Positions 51,660-60,739 of a stretch of DNA of 64,000 nucleotides are shown here, one piece after another. Below the pieces are notes generated by a model. That model was not told the DNA's origin, searched no databases, and was given only the letters and a program-made list of their open reading frames with translations. Location of the stretch: contig JBHJGP010000017.1 in assembly GCA_050331695.1 (NCBI GenBank), positions 186,001 through 250,000 on the forward strand. The letters are read 5' to 3'. The position numbers and the translations under genes were made by a program. The stretch is from JBHJGP01 sp050331695 (GTDB taxonomy: Bacteria; Pseudomonadota; Alphaproteobacteria; Geminicoccales; Geminicoccaceae). How positions within the stretch are numbered: the stretch's first letter is position 1; every line of letters starts with the position of its first letter.

Positions 51660-52493
51660 ATGCCTAGAATGCTTGCCACGCTGTCTGTGGCTTTGATGCT
51701 TTTTTTATCTCTGAGCATCGCCGTGGCCGACGACTCGCTGCCTTGCGAGGACGGCGGGCGATGCGAGGTGCGGGACGGCTACTATTTAGCTGAAACGCCG
51801 CCAGGTTGGGATGGCGAAACGCCCTTGTCTCTCGTCGTCTACTTCCACGGCTGGAATGGTTCGCCCGAGGGCTCTTTCCGCAACCGGGCGATGGTTGAGG
51901 GGATCACGGCGAAGGGGGCGCTGTTCGTGGCACCCTTCGCCCAAACCGGCTACTGGCGTCAGATCGGTGACGGGCGGGCCGAGCCCGGGCGCGACGAGCG
52001 GGCCTATGTTCAGGCCGTCATGAAGGACATCCGGCGCCGTTGGCCGATCGACAAGGAACGGACACTGGCGACCGGTTTTTCGCGGGGCGCTTCCATGGTC
52101 TGGAACGTAGCCTGCTACGCTGGATCTGAGTTCAAGGCGTTTCTGCCGATCGGCGGCGGTTTTTGGCGCTCGACCCCTGACAATTGCCCCACCGGTGCGG
52201 TCAATCTGCGCCACATCCACGGTCTGAGTGACCGTGTGGTGGCATTCGACGAAATCGGTATCTACAATTCCATGCCGATACCGGAGGGCATGAGCTTGTT
52301 GCGGCAACTCGGCCAATGCCCGGGGCAGGTCGATCGGATCGACGATTTCGAACGCTACGATTGCCAGGTCTGGTCCAGTTGCGCGTCGGGACACGAACTC
52401 CAGCTTTGCCTTCATCCCAAGGGTCACAGCATCCCTGCCGAATGGGTTGTAGACGGCTTCGATTGGATGGTTGGCCTTGCCAACTCGTCGTGA
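51660..52493 (+). CDS. Secreted PHB-depolymerase-like esterase
   Basis: A 277-residue secreted alpha/beta hydrolase. Signal peptide MPRMLATLSVALMLFLSLSI, then LSLVVYFHGWNGSPEGSF (oxyanion region), nucleophile ATGFSRGASMVWNVAC, and HPKGHSIPAEWVVDG with the histidine. Four or more cysteines suggest disulfides. It is close to LpqC/PHB depolymerase-type esterases; the substrate may be a polyester, an aryl ester or a lipid. ATG 51660 follows GAGGCGGA. It lies 33 bases before the lipase gene. Confidence 0.82.
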   Translation: MPRMLATLSVALMLFLSLSIAVADDSLPCEDGGRCEVRDGYYLAETPPGWDGETPLSLVVYFHGWNGSPEGSFRNRAMVEGITAKGALFVAPFAQTGYWRQIGDGRAEPGRDERAYVQAVMKDIRRRWPIDKERTLATGFSRGASMVWNVACYAGSEFKAFLPIGGGFWRSTPDNCPTGAVNLRHIHGLSDRVVAFDEIGIYNSMPIPEGMSLLRQLGQCPGQVDRIDDFERYDCQVWSSCASGHELQLCLHPKGHSIPAEWVVDGFDWMVGLANSS

Positions 52494-52526
52494 CGAAATG
52501 CCGGATTTGTCGATGAGCGCGGTGCG

Positions 52527-54335
52527 GTGACCGAGCCAGCGATCGACATTCGCGAGTCCGCGCGCAGTCAGCTGGGCGAACTGGGTCTGTTCGCAGGCGT
52601 TGACGAGGCGTCATTGGCGCTGATCGAGGAAAATCTCGAAACCATCGCCCTGCCGTCGGGAACGGTGTTGTTCGAGCAGGGGGAGGAAAGCGATTCCCTC
52701 TACATCATCCGCTCCGGCCGTCTGCATATCTACATCGAGGACGGCCAGGGCGGTGAGCGCTCCATCGCCCAGATCGGCGCCGGTGAAACCGTCGGTGAGC
52801 TAGGCGTTCTCACCGGCGAGCCCCGGAGCGCTTCGGTCCGGACGGTCCGCGACACCGAGCTCATCAAGCTCGGGCGGCCTCTGTTCCATAAGCTTCTGGA
52901 CGATCATCCGAGCTCGATCGTGACGCTGACCCGGGCGATCGCGCGCCGCCTCCACCACCATGTGGAGGGGCGGATGCCGCATTCGACCATGCACACCGTC
53001 TGTCTGATGCCGCTCTCACGCAACCTGCCGCTGGAGTGGATCAAGGAGGCGATGCTGGCGGGCCTCAATCAGATGGGGCCGACGACCACGCTCACCAAGG
53101 ACAGGGCGGCCGGCGAAACTTCCGATTGGTTCGCTTACCAGGAGCGATCCTGCGCCAGGCTGGTCTACCATGCCCAGCCGAAATGCAACGCCTGGACCCG
53201 ACTTTGCCTTCGCCAGTCGGATCTGGTCCTACTGATAGCGCGCGCGGATGATCCCGAGCCGCCCGGCGACCTTCTGACGATGATCGAGAACCTGGCGGTT
53301 GGCCGGGTGCTCAAACTCGTGGTCCTGCAGCCCAAGGGCACGACCTATCCGGTCGAAAGCGCGCCCTGGCTCAACCGGATCTCGGCTCGCCTGCGCTTCA
53401 ATCTCGTGCCCGAGACGCCCGGCGCCGCGGCGCGGATCGGACGGATCGTCACCGGGCGGGCTGTTGGCGTCGTTCTTTCGGGCGGCGGCGCCCGAGGCTT
53501 CGCTCACATCGGCGTCATTCGGGCGCTCAACGAGATGGGCATCGAAATCGACCATGTCGCTGGTGTCAGCATGGGGTCGATCATGGCCGGCGGCGTCGCC
53601 ATGGGCTGGTCGCTCGACGAGTTCCGCCAACGCCTGCAGGAAACCTTCATCGACATCAATCCGGTGGGTGACTACACGCTGCCGATGCACGCGTTCACCC
53701 GAGGCAAACGCCTGACCCGACTGATCCGGGAAAACTTCGGCGACCGGGCGATCGAGGACCTCTGGCTTCCTTACTTCTGCACCTCGACCAATCTGACCGA
53801 GGGCGGGCCCACCTGTTTCAGACAGGGGCCCCTGTGGCGGGCGATCCGCGCCAGCGTTTCGATACCCGGCTTGGTGCCGCCGGTGGTTCATGACGGCCAG
53901 GTCTTCGTCGACGGTGGACTGGTCAATAACATGCCCGTCGACGTCATGGACGAGATCAATTTGGGTCCGGTGATCGGTGTCGATTCCGGCGGCGTCAGGG
54001 GCAATTACCGGCTCGACGAGCGGGTCTTCAATGCCGGGCCTGTCGATACGTTCCGCAGTTGGCGAACGCCCGCGATCACGTCCGTCCTGGTGCGCTCAGC
54101 CATGGTCGCCGGCGAAAGCCACACCAGCCGCCTGGCCAAGATGGCCGACGTCGTGCTGACGCCCGCCCTTCACGGTATCGGTCTCTTGAACTGGCGGGCG
54201 ATCGATCGGATGATCGAAATCGGCTATGAGTGCGCTAGCGCGCCCAAGGCGGTCGAAGCGGTCAAGGCCGCGGTCGAGCGCTACGAGGTCGCCCAGGTTC
54301 AAAGCAAACTCACGAGATCCCACGTCCACGCCTAA
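52527..54335 (+). CDS. Patatin-like phospholipase with a cyclic-nucleotide-binding domain
   Basis: A 602-residue protein with the NTE/RssA layout. Residues 15-140 form a cNMP-binding domain (LFEQGEESDSLYIIRSGRL, IGAGETVGELGVLTGEPRSA). A middle region (about 150-310) resembles the linker of NTE-type proteins. The patatin domain has SGGGARGFAHIGVIRAL, nucleophile Ser348 in GVSMGS and Asp462 in VDGGLVNNMPVDV, the Ser-Asp dyad. It should hydrolyse acyl groups of (lyso)phospholipids, releasing fatty acids. The GEL.. phosphate-binding part is present, so nucleotide control is plausible. Start is GTG 52527. Confidence 0.92.
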   Translation: MTEPAIDIRESARSQLGELGLFAGVDEASLALIEENLETIALPSGTVLFEQGEESDSLYIIRSGRLHIYIEDGQGGERSIAQIGAGETVGELGVLTGEPRSASVRTVRDTELIKLGRPLFHKLLDDHPSSIVTLTRAIARRLHHHVEGRMPHSTMHTVCLMPLSRNLPLEWIKEAMLAGLNQMGPTTTLTKDRAAGETSDWFAYQERSCARLVYHAQPKCNAWTRLCLRQSDLVLLIARADDPEPPGDLLTMIENLAVGRVLKLVVLQPKGTTYPVESAPWLNRISARLRFNLVPETPGAAARIGRIVTGRAVGVVLSGGGARGFAHIGVIRALNEMGIEIDHVAGVSMGSIMAGGVAMGWSLDEFRQRLQETFIDINPVGDYTLPMHAFTRGKRLTRLIRENFGDRAIEDLWLPYFCTSTNLTEGGPTCFRQGPLWRAIRASVSIPGLVPPVVHDGQVFVDGGLVNNMPVDVMDEINLGPVIGVDSGGVRGNYRLDERVFNAGPVDTFRSWRTPAITSVLVRSAMVAGESHTSRLAKMADVVLTPALHGIGLLNWRAIDRMIEIGYECASAPKAVEAVKAAVERYEVAQVQSKLTRSHVHA

Positions 54336-54438
54336 GAGCGCCTATGTGTGCGTCGAGGCATGACGTTCGCGTTTTCGATCGTCAACATCACGTTGGGGGG
54401 TCACGAAGGTGGGCCGCTCAGGTCGGAAGGTAGCTAGA

Positions 54439-56229
54439 ATGTCCTCAGTTCCGTTCAGCGAGCGCTTATTGGCTCGGATCTTCGGGCCGATCAATCGCCA
54501 TGTCGAATGGTACCGGATGCCAGGTGCCTGGCTGCAGGTCTTAAACCTCCTGGCGCTGCGCGGGCGTCTCCGGGAGCGAAACCTCTACGACACCTACCCG
54601 CCGCGCCTGGAGCACAAAGAGCCGATACCGGAGCCATTTCGCGATATTCGCAGCGCCGATGGCGGCTACAATGATCCCCGCTATCCGGAGCTGGGTCGGG
54701 CCCATACCCGATTTGGCCGGAACGTGCCGCTGGCCGAAGCCCGACCGGCGAGCGACGAAGCGTTGCTCAGCCCCAATCCCCGGGAGATCAGCAACCGGCT
54801 GCTGGCGCGGCGATCTTTCATTCCGGCCTCGCATCTGAACGTTCTGGCGGCGGCCTGGCTCCAGTTTATGGTCCATGACTGGTTCGGCCATGGCAAGAAC
54901 ATCAAGCACAACGCCATCGAGGTCGATATTCCGGAAGGCGACGATTGGCACGAGCGACCGATGACCGTCGCCCGGACCCAGATGGATCCGAGCTTGCCGG
55001 ATGGCGGGCCGAAGTCCGAGATCGCCCACATCAACGTATTCACCCACTGGTGGGACGCGTCGCAAATTTACGGCAACAATGTGGCGGAACAGACTGCGAT
55101 CCGAACGTTCGAGGATGGCCGTCTCAAGATCGCCGAGAACGGCCATCTCGAGCTGGATGCCGAGAACATCGAGCTCACCGGCATCAATGATAATTGGTGG
55201 ATCGGTCTCTCCGTCCTCCACACACTGTTTCACCGAGAGCACAACGTTATCGCCGGCCAGTTGCGCAAGGCCTATCCCGGCCGCGACGACGAGTGGCTGT
55301 TCCAAAAAGCCCGTCTGATCAACGCTGCCCTGCTTGCCAAGATCCACACGGTCGAGTGGACGCCGGCGATCCTCGACACCAAAGCGCTGCGGATTGCCAT
55401 GAACGGTAACTGGTGGGGGCTTCTGGGTGAAAACCTGCAACGCCGATTCGGCCGGCTCAGCCGTAGCGAGGCCCTGAGCGGCATTCTGGGCTCCGAGCCC
55501 AGCCATCACACCGCCCCCTTTTCCATGACCGAAGAGTTCGTCTCGGTCTACCGGATGCATCCCCTGATCCCTGACGATTTTTCCATCCGGCGGATTGAGG
55601 ACAATCACTCGATCGCGACCTTGTCGCTAAAGGAAATCGCGGGCCGTGAGACGCATAAACTCTATGAGCGCGCCAGTTTGGAGGATGCGCTTTATTCGCT
55701 GGGCACCGACGTGTCAGGCGCCATCTGTCTCGGCAACTATCCGAACGAGCTCCGGCGCTTTACCCGCCAGGAAGACGGCGAGGTCGTCGATCTCGGCTCG
55801 CTCGACATCATTCGCGATCGAGAGCGTGGCGTTCCGGCCTACAATCGATTTCGCGAACTCATGGGTATGAAGCGGGTGGAAAGCATCGAGGCGCTGACCT
55901 CCGATCCGCACTGGAGGGCGGAGCTGAACGATATCTACGAAGGCGACATCGACAAGCTCGATCCCATGGTCGGTATGTTCGCCGAAGCACCGCCGCCGGG
56001 CTTCGCCTTTAGCGATACCGCCTTTCGCATCTTCATCCTCATGGCCTCGAGGCGGCTCAAGTCCGACAGGTTCTTCACGACGGACTACAGGCCGGAGGTG
56101 TACACGCCCGAGGGCATGGCCTGGATTAATGATGTGGACTTTTCGTCGCTCTTGGTCCGGCATTTGCCGCGCTTGGCCGGCACGCTCGAAGGCCTGCGCC
56201 ATCCCTTCGCGCCATGGAACAGGTCTTGA
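54439..56229 (+). CDS. Haem fatty-acid alpha-dioxygenase (alpha-DOX/animal peroxidase family)
   Basis: A 596-residue haem oxygenase. Distal haem histidine is in QFMVHDWFGHG (His146), the catalytic tyrosine and proximal histidine in EEFVSVYRMHPLIPD (Tyr371, His374). The spacing of 228 between the histidines matches plant alpha-DOX (163 and 389) rather than cyclooxygenase. TEEFVSVYRMH, IYRDRERGVP-like IIRDRERGVPAYNRFREL, and SRRLKSDRFFTTDY are also alpha-DOX signatures. Family reaction: oxygen insertion at C-alpha of fatty acids, giving 2-hydroperoxides. ATG 54439 has GGAAGG 8 bases upstream. No signal peptide; the substrate may come from the adjacent lipase. Confidence 0.9.
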   Translation: MSSVPFSERLLARIFGPINRHVEWYRMPGAWLQVLNLLALRGRLRERNLYDTYPPRLEHKEPIPEPFRDIRSADGGYNDPRYPELGRAHTRFGRNVPLAEARPASDEALLSPNPREISNRLLARRSFIPASHLNVLAAAWLQFMVHDWFGHGKNIKHNAIEVDIPEGDDWHERPMTVARTQMDPSLPDGGPKSEIAHINVFTHWWDASQIYGNNVAEQTAIRTFEDGRLKIAENGHLELDAENIELTGINDNWWIGLSVLHTLFHREHNVIAGQLRKAYPGRDDEWLFQKARLINAALLAKIHTVEWTPAILDTKALRIAMNGNWWGLLGENLQRRFGRLSRSEALSGILGSEPSHHTAPFSMTEEFVSVYRMHPLIPDDFSIRRIEDNHSIATLSLKEIAGRETHKLYERASLEDALYSLGTDVSGAICLGNYPNELRRFTRQEDGEVVDLGSLDIIRDRERGVPAYNRFRELMGMKRVESIEALTSDPHWRAELNDIYEGDIDKLDPMVGMFAEAPPPGFAFSDTAFRIFILMASRRLKSDRFFTTDYRPEVYTPEGMAWINDVDFSSLLVRHLPRLAGTLEGLRHPFAPWNRS

Positions 56230-56636
56230 GCGATCCGGGCACCGACTTCGCCCACACCCCCCGGCGACGGCGATCGAACGAATTCTGGCTGGCTCCGTCG
56301 TCCCTTCGCGCCGATGCAGATCAAGAGCCTCCCGACTTCCCGGTTGGCTGGACGGAACTGGCAGATGCGTTGGACCGGGTGCTGAAAGAAGAGCCGCGCC
56401 TGGAGCTTCGCCATAGCTCAGCCGACAATCATCGCAAACTGTTCGTGCAGCGCTCGAAACTGTTCCGTTTTCCCGACCGGATCACGGTCGAGTTCATACC
56501 CCGGTCAGACACGAGCTCGACCCTCGCCATCCACAGCGCGTCGGTTTTCGGTCTTCGTGATTACGGTGTGAACCGGGAACGGGTGCGTCGATGGCTGAAC
56601 AACCTTGAAAGAGAGATAGGACGCGAGACGAGCTGA
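56214..56636 (+). CDS. DUF1499 family protein
   Basis: A 140-residue protein whose C-terminal 90 residues follow the DUF1499 pattern: LFRFPDRITVEFIP, HSASVFGLRDYGVNRERVRR. Start 56214 overlaps the dioxygenase end by 16 bases, so it is translated from the same message. The function of DUF1499 is unknown. The coupling to a lipid oxygenase suggests a lipid-related role (inference). It ends 5 bases from the convergent phosphodiesterase gene. Confidence 0.8.
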   Translation: MEQVLSDPGTDFAHTPRRRRSNEFWLAPSSLRADADQEPPDFPVGWTELADALDRVLKEEPRLELRHSSADNHRKLFVQRSKLFRFPDRITVEFIPRSDTSSTLAIHSASVFGLRDYGVNRERVRRWLNNLEREIGRETS

Positions 56637-56641
56637 TCCGC

Positions 56642-57466
56642 TCAGGTAGAGGGTTTGGTCCAATCATCCCAAGCGACGCCTGATAGATGGACAGGCCCGT
56701 CATAGAGGAACGGGATTTGGTGGACGAGAACGTCGTCCTCTTCGACCAGCACCACCGCATAATAGGGGTCGAGCTCGCCGCCGGTGAGCTCCCGTCGGTC
56801 ACTGAAATCCGGCAATGATTGGTGAACGGTGGCGCGAACGCAGGCGAAGGGGATGCCGGCGAACTGCCCGCTCACCGTCAGATGGGTGTGGCCGAAGAAA
56901 AGATAACGAATGCGATCCCGATAGCGCCGCAGCAAGGCGCGCAGAGCGTCCCGGTCGTCGGTGACCAGCCCGATCTGGTCCATGGCAGGTTGGCGGATTT
57001 CGGCCGGATTGTGGTGGAAGAACAGGTAGGCTCCGTCATCGGCCGCAGTCAGTTGTGTTTCGAGCCAGGCCCGGCGCTCCGGTCCAAAATGGCCGGCGTG
57101 GGTGCCGGGCTCGTTGGTGTCGCAGTAAATGAACCGGCCGACTTCCAGCGCCTCGGCATGGTTGATGAAACCGTGATCATCGGTCGGATGGTCGAAAAAG
57201 GTCTCGCGAAAAACCGCCCGATTATCGTGATTGCCGATCAGTAGCCTGATGGTCAGATCCGTTTCGGCGATCACCGTTCTGAGCGCCTGGTAGGCCTCCG
57301 CTTCGCCCCAATGGGTGAGATCACCGGTGATGACGACGCGTGCCGCGTCGCCGTGATGCTGGGCGATATGCGCAAGGCACTGGTTCAATCGCTTGTGCGG
57401 GTCGTAGCCCTCAACCCGGTCGCCCGGAACACTCAGGTGGACGTCCGACACATGGACGAACTTCAT
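56642..57466 (-). CDS. GpdQ-like glycerophosphodiesterase (metallophosphoesterase)
   Basis: A 274-residue cytoplasmic calcineurin-type phosphodiesterase. All metal motifs are present: MKFVHVSDVHL, VVITGDLTHWGE, LIGNHDN, FFHHNP and FFGHTH. The closing RATVHQSLPDF and LDPYYAVVL resemble GpdQ, which hydrolyses glycerophosphodiesters; CpdA-type cAMP hydrolysis is the alternative. ATG 57466 follows GGAGGA. It is the last gene of the Ugp-like operon, which fits intracellular use of imported glycerophosphodiesters. Confidence 0.85.
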   Translation of the reverse strand: MKFVHVSDVHLSVPGDRVEGYDPHKRLNQCLAHIAQHHGDAARVVITGDLTHWGEAEAYQALRTVIAETDLTIRLLIGNHDNRAVFRETFFDHPTDDHGFINHAEALEVGRFIYCDTNEPGTHAGHFGPERRAWLETQLTAADDGAYLFFHHNPAEIRQPAMDQIGLVTDDRDALRALLRRYRDRIRYLFFGHTHLTVSGQFAGIPFACVRATVHQSLPDFSDRRELTGGELDPYYAVVLVEEDDVLVHQIPFLYDGPVHLSGVAWDDWTKPST

Positions 57467-57532
57467 TGACGATCCTCCCTCCGCTGGCTGGACGGCCAGC
57501 CGCGCCATGCTGACCGTCCCAAAGACAAAAGC

Positions 57533-58789
57533 CTAGCTGCCGGACGGCATCAGGTCCTCGACCTCTTCCGACATCTCCTCAAGCAGCTCGGCCATGTCCT
57601 CTGCCTCGCCGGTGACGACCGCTTCCATGGAATCGTAGATCACCTGGGTGATCGCGAGCCCGTTCTCACCCGGATAGGCAAACCATTCGGAGAGCAGGGG
57701 CAACTGTTTGACCGCCGTCTCCTTATTCGGGTTTTCCTCATAGAAGTCGGCGAGGATGATCTCGTTGGCGGCCTTGTTGGGCGGCACGTAGCCGGTCGTC
57801 TCGGCCACCTTCGCGGCACCGATGCCGGAGGTGATGAATTTAAGGAAGGTCCAGGCGGCCTCGACCTCGGCCGGATCCTCGGAGGTGGAGGTCAGCATGG
57901 CCGCATTGCCGCCGGCGGGCAGGTTGGAAGGCGCCTCGCCGTCGATACCGGGGAAGGGCGCGGTCTGGAGCGTGAACCCGTCACCCATGTCACGCTCGAT
58001 CGAGCCGACCGATGAGGTCGACCAGAAGAACATGCCGATCTCACCGGCGGAGAAGGCAGCCTGCGCGTCTTCGCGGGAGTAATTCTCCATGCCGCAGCCG
58101 TCGACCAGAGCCTTGAACGTCTCCAGCGCCTTGAGCCCGGCCTCATTGTTGAAATTCATCTGATCGTCCTGGACCATCGGCACGCCTTGGCTCCACAGCA
58201 TCGCCTGGAGGAACCAGTTGCCGGTGATGTTCCAGCCCCAGAACATCGGTTCCTTATCGGTGTTGGCGGCGATCGCTTCGCAGGCGGCGATGACGCCGTC
58301 CCAGTTCGAGGGGATCTCCTCGACACCGGCTTCGGAAAGAATGTCCCAATTGTAGTAGCCGATCGGGGTCGAGACCGAGAACGGCAAACCATGGATCTCG
58401 TTATCGAACCGCGACAGGGCGAGCATCGCCTCGTTATAGCCTTCCTCGGCGAAGTCGGCTTCCTTGGCGATGAAGGGCTCCAGCGACCTGGCGATGTCTT
58501 TCTCCACGAGGATGCGCTGCCGGTTCAGACCCTGCATGGTGACGTCCGGCGGCTCGCCTGCGACCGCCTCGCGGAGAACCGTGTTGGTCCCGTCCTCATA
58601 GTCTTCGTAGGTCGCCCGGAACTCGACGTTGATCTCGGGATGCGCCTTCTCGAACTCGACCATGATCGCTTCGTAGGTCACGTCGAACAGACCGGAATAG
58701 GGATAGGCCACCTCGATCGTGGTCTCTTGAGCGGTGGCAAGGCTGGTGGTGGCGAGCAGAATGGCGCCGGCGGTCGCAGTCCTTTTCAC
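57533..58789 (-). CDS. Ugp-type ABC solute-binding protein
   Basis: A 418-residue secreted binding protein, signal peptide MKRTATAGAILLATTSLATA. The mature start ETTIEVAYPYSGLFDVTYEA and VLREAVAGEPPDVTMQGLNR are of UgpB/extracellular-binding family 1 type. The C-terminal tail is acidic. It is fourth in the operon (ATPase, two permeases, binding protein, phosphodiesterase). Glycerol-3-phosphate or a glycerophosphodiester is the likely ligand, judged from the phosphodiesterase. Confidence 0.88.
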   Translation of the reverse strand: MKRTATAGAILLATTSLATAQETTIEVAYPYSGLFDVTYEAIMVEFEKAHPEINVEFRATYEDYEDGTNTVLREAVAGEPPDVTMQGLNRQRILVEKDIARSLEPFIAKEADFAEEGYNEAMLALSRFDNEIHGLPFSVSTPIGYYNWDILSEAGVEEIPSNWDGVIAACEAIAANTDKEPMFWGWNITGNWFLQAMLWSQGVPMVQDDQMNFNNEAGLKALETFKALVDGCGMENYSREDAQAAFSAGEIGMFFWSTSSVGSIERDMGDGFTLQTAPFPGIDGEAPSNLPAGGNAAMLTSTSEDPAEVEAAWTFLKFITSGIGAAKVAETTGYVPPNKAANEIILADFYEENPNKETAVKQLPLLSEWFAYPGENGLAITQVIYDSMEAVVTGEAEDMAELLEEMSEEVEDLMPSGS

Positions 58790-58832
58790 GAGCAGTCTCC
58801 TTGGCTGAGATTCAGGGGGTTATGACAAACGA

Positions 58833-59729
58833 TCACTTCATGCCGCTCAGGGTGATGCCCTCGATGAAGCGGCGTTGGGCGAGGAGAAAGGCGGCGACCA
58901 GGGGCACAACGATGATCGTCGCGGTGGCCATCAGGGGGCCGTACTGATTGCCGTCGATGCCGTTGCGAAATTCGCGAATGCCGAGCGGCGGGGTGAACAG
59001 GTTCTGATTGCCGGTGACGACGATGCGCGGCCAGAAATAGTCGTTCCAGTGGGCCACAACCGAGAAGATGGCGAACGCCAGCAGCGCCGGGATCGCGGTC
59101 GGCACCATCACGTTCCAGATGATGCCGAATTCGGAGATGCCATCCATCCGCGCGGCGTCGACCAGGTCGTCGGGCACGGTCTTGAAGAACTGGCGCATCA
59201 GAAAGATGCCGAAAACCGAGATGGTCCACGGTATCACCAGGGCCGCGTAGCTGTTGAGCAGCGCTAGCTTCGCGAGCATCAGGTAGAGCGGCACGCCGAT
59301 CGCGTGAACCGGGATCAGAAGACAGAACAGCACAACCGCGAACACGACCTCTCGACCCCAGAATCTGAGCTTGGCCAGGGCGTAAGCCGCGGGAAGGGCG
59401 ATGATGATCTGGATGAGGAAGATGGACGCCGTGACGATCACGCCGTTCAACAGGTACCGGGGCAGGGGGTTCTCTACGAACGCCTTGTAGTAATTGTGCA
59501 GGACGGGCCGCATCATGCAGCCTTCCTCATCGCCGGTTCGAATGGCGCAGAGCTCGTCGACCATCGGCGTCTGGTCACCGAAGAAGCCGCCGCTGCTGGC
59601 CGCGATCTCGGCGGGTGTCTTGAACGAGACGGACACCATGTAGACGAACGGCAGGAGAATGACCGCCGCGCCCAGGATCAGAATCCCGTGGCGGAGAAGA
59701 TCGGTCAGCGAGGGTGCTTGCCACCTCAT
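58833..59729 (-). CDS. Ugp-type ABC permease (UgpE-like)
   Basis: A 298-residue permease with six helices and the EAA loop VDAARMDGISEFGIIWNVMVP. A cysteine-bearing periplasmic insert (about 45-75, CAIRTGDEEGCMM) is longer than in UgpE. ATG 59729 overlaps the next permease stop by 4 bases (ATGA). Confidence 0.9.
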   Translation of the reverse strand: MRWQAPSLTDLLRHGILILGAAVILLPFVYMVSVSFKTPAEIAASSGGFFGDQTPMVDELCAIRTGDEEGCMMRPVLHNYYKAFVENPLPRYLLNGVIVTASIFLIQIIIALPAAYALAKLRFWGREVVFAVVLFCLLIPVHAIGVPLYLMLAKLALLNSYAALVIPWTISVFGIFLMRQFFKTVPDDLVDAARMDGISEFGIIWNVMVPTAIPALLAFAIFSVVAHWNDYFWPRIVVTGNQNLFTPPLGIREFRNGIDGNQYGPLMATATIIVVPLVAAFLLAQRRFIEGITLSGMK

Positions 59730-60739
59730 GCGTAGGTCACCCGCCGCTCGACCAGGTGGCGCTGGATCAAGGTGATGATGAAGACAAAGATCAGGAACAA
59801 GACGGTGATCGCGGCGGCGACACCGATCAGGTTCTGACGAATACCCTTCTCGAACAGGGCGTACATCATCACGTAGGTGGACTTTGACGGACCACCCTCG
59901 GTCAGAGCCTCGATGGTGTCGAACGACTGAAACGAGCGGATCGCCGTGATCGTGACGACGAAGACGTTGGTCGGTCCCAGCATCGGCCAGGTCACGAGCC
60001 AGAACCGCGACCAGGCGGACGTGGCGCCATCCATCTCAGCCGCGTGGTAGAGCTCGCGCGGCACGGCGGTCAGCCCCGCCATGTAGAGCACCATGTTGAA
60101 GCCCAGTGCCTGCCAGATGCCGATGAAGCAGAGCGTCGCGAGCGCCGTGTCGCGGTTTCCGAGCCAGTTGGGGAAACCCTCGACACAGCCCCGGCCGAAA
60201 AAGGTCTCCGTGCCATCGACGAAGGGAAGCCAGCCAAAGGACAAGAGACCGCTTAGGCCGGGGGCGGCGCAGAGGCCCTCGAAGCTGCGGTTGATGATGC
60301 CGATCGAAGGGTGCAGGGCCAGCTCCCAAACGATCGCCATCGCCACGAGAGTGGCCATGACCGGCAGGAAATAGATGGTGCGGTAAACACCTTTGCCGAA
60401 AGCGAGCGAATTGATAGCGAGCGCCGCCAGCAGGCCCAAGAGGATCGACCCGGGCACCACGACAGCGACGTAGGTGAACGTCGCGCTTAGCATCTTCTCG
60501 TAAGTGGAGCGGGTGAAGATGTCCTCGTAGTTCTTGAGGCCGACCCATTGGAAATCGGCAGCGCCCAGCGTGTAGTTCGTGAAGGAGAGCCCAAACGCCA
60601 TCAGGATCGGTAAGATCAGGATGACGAGCATCAGCGCGATCGCCGGGGTGACGAACGCCCAGCCAATCGGTATCGACGAACGACCGGGCTTCAGCCGGAC
60701 GCCGGTGAGCCGGCTGAGACCGTCCACCGCCACAGCCAT
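59726..60739 (-). CDS. Ugp-type ABC permease (UgpA-like)
   Basis: A 337-residue permease with the EAA loop YHAAEMDGATSAWSRFWLVTWP. A periplasmic segment of about 45 residues (LCAAPGLSGLLSFGWLPF to GRGCVEGF) sits between helices 3 and 4 and is absent from UgpA (295 residues). It overlaps the ATPase stop by one base (TAATG). Confidence 0.9.
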   Translation of the reverse strand: MAVAVDGLSRLTGVRLKPGRSSIPIGWAFVTPAIALMLVILILPILMAFGLSFTNYTLGAADFQWVGLKNYEDIFTRSTYEKMLSATFTYVAVVVPGSILLGLLAALAINSLAFGKGVYRTIYFLPVMATLVAMAIVWELALHPSIGIINRSFEGLCAAPGLSGLLSFGWLPFVDGTETFFGRGCVEGFPNWLGNRDTALATLCFIGIWQALGFNMVLYMAGLTAVPRELYHAAEMDGATSAWSRFWLVTWPMLGPTNVFVVTITAIRSFQSFDTIEALTEGGPSKSTYVMMYALFEKGIRQNLIGVAAAITVLFLIFVFIITLIQRHLVERRVTYA

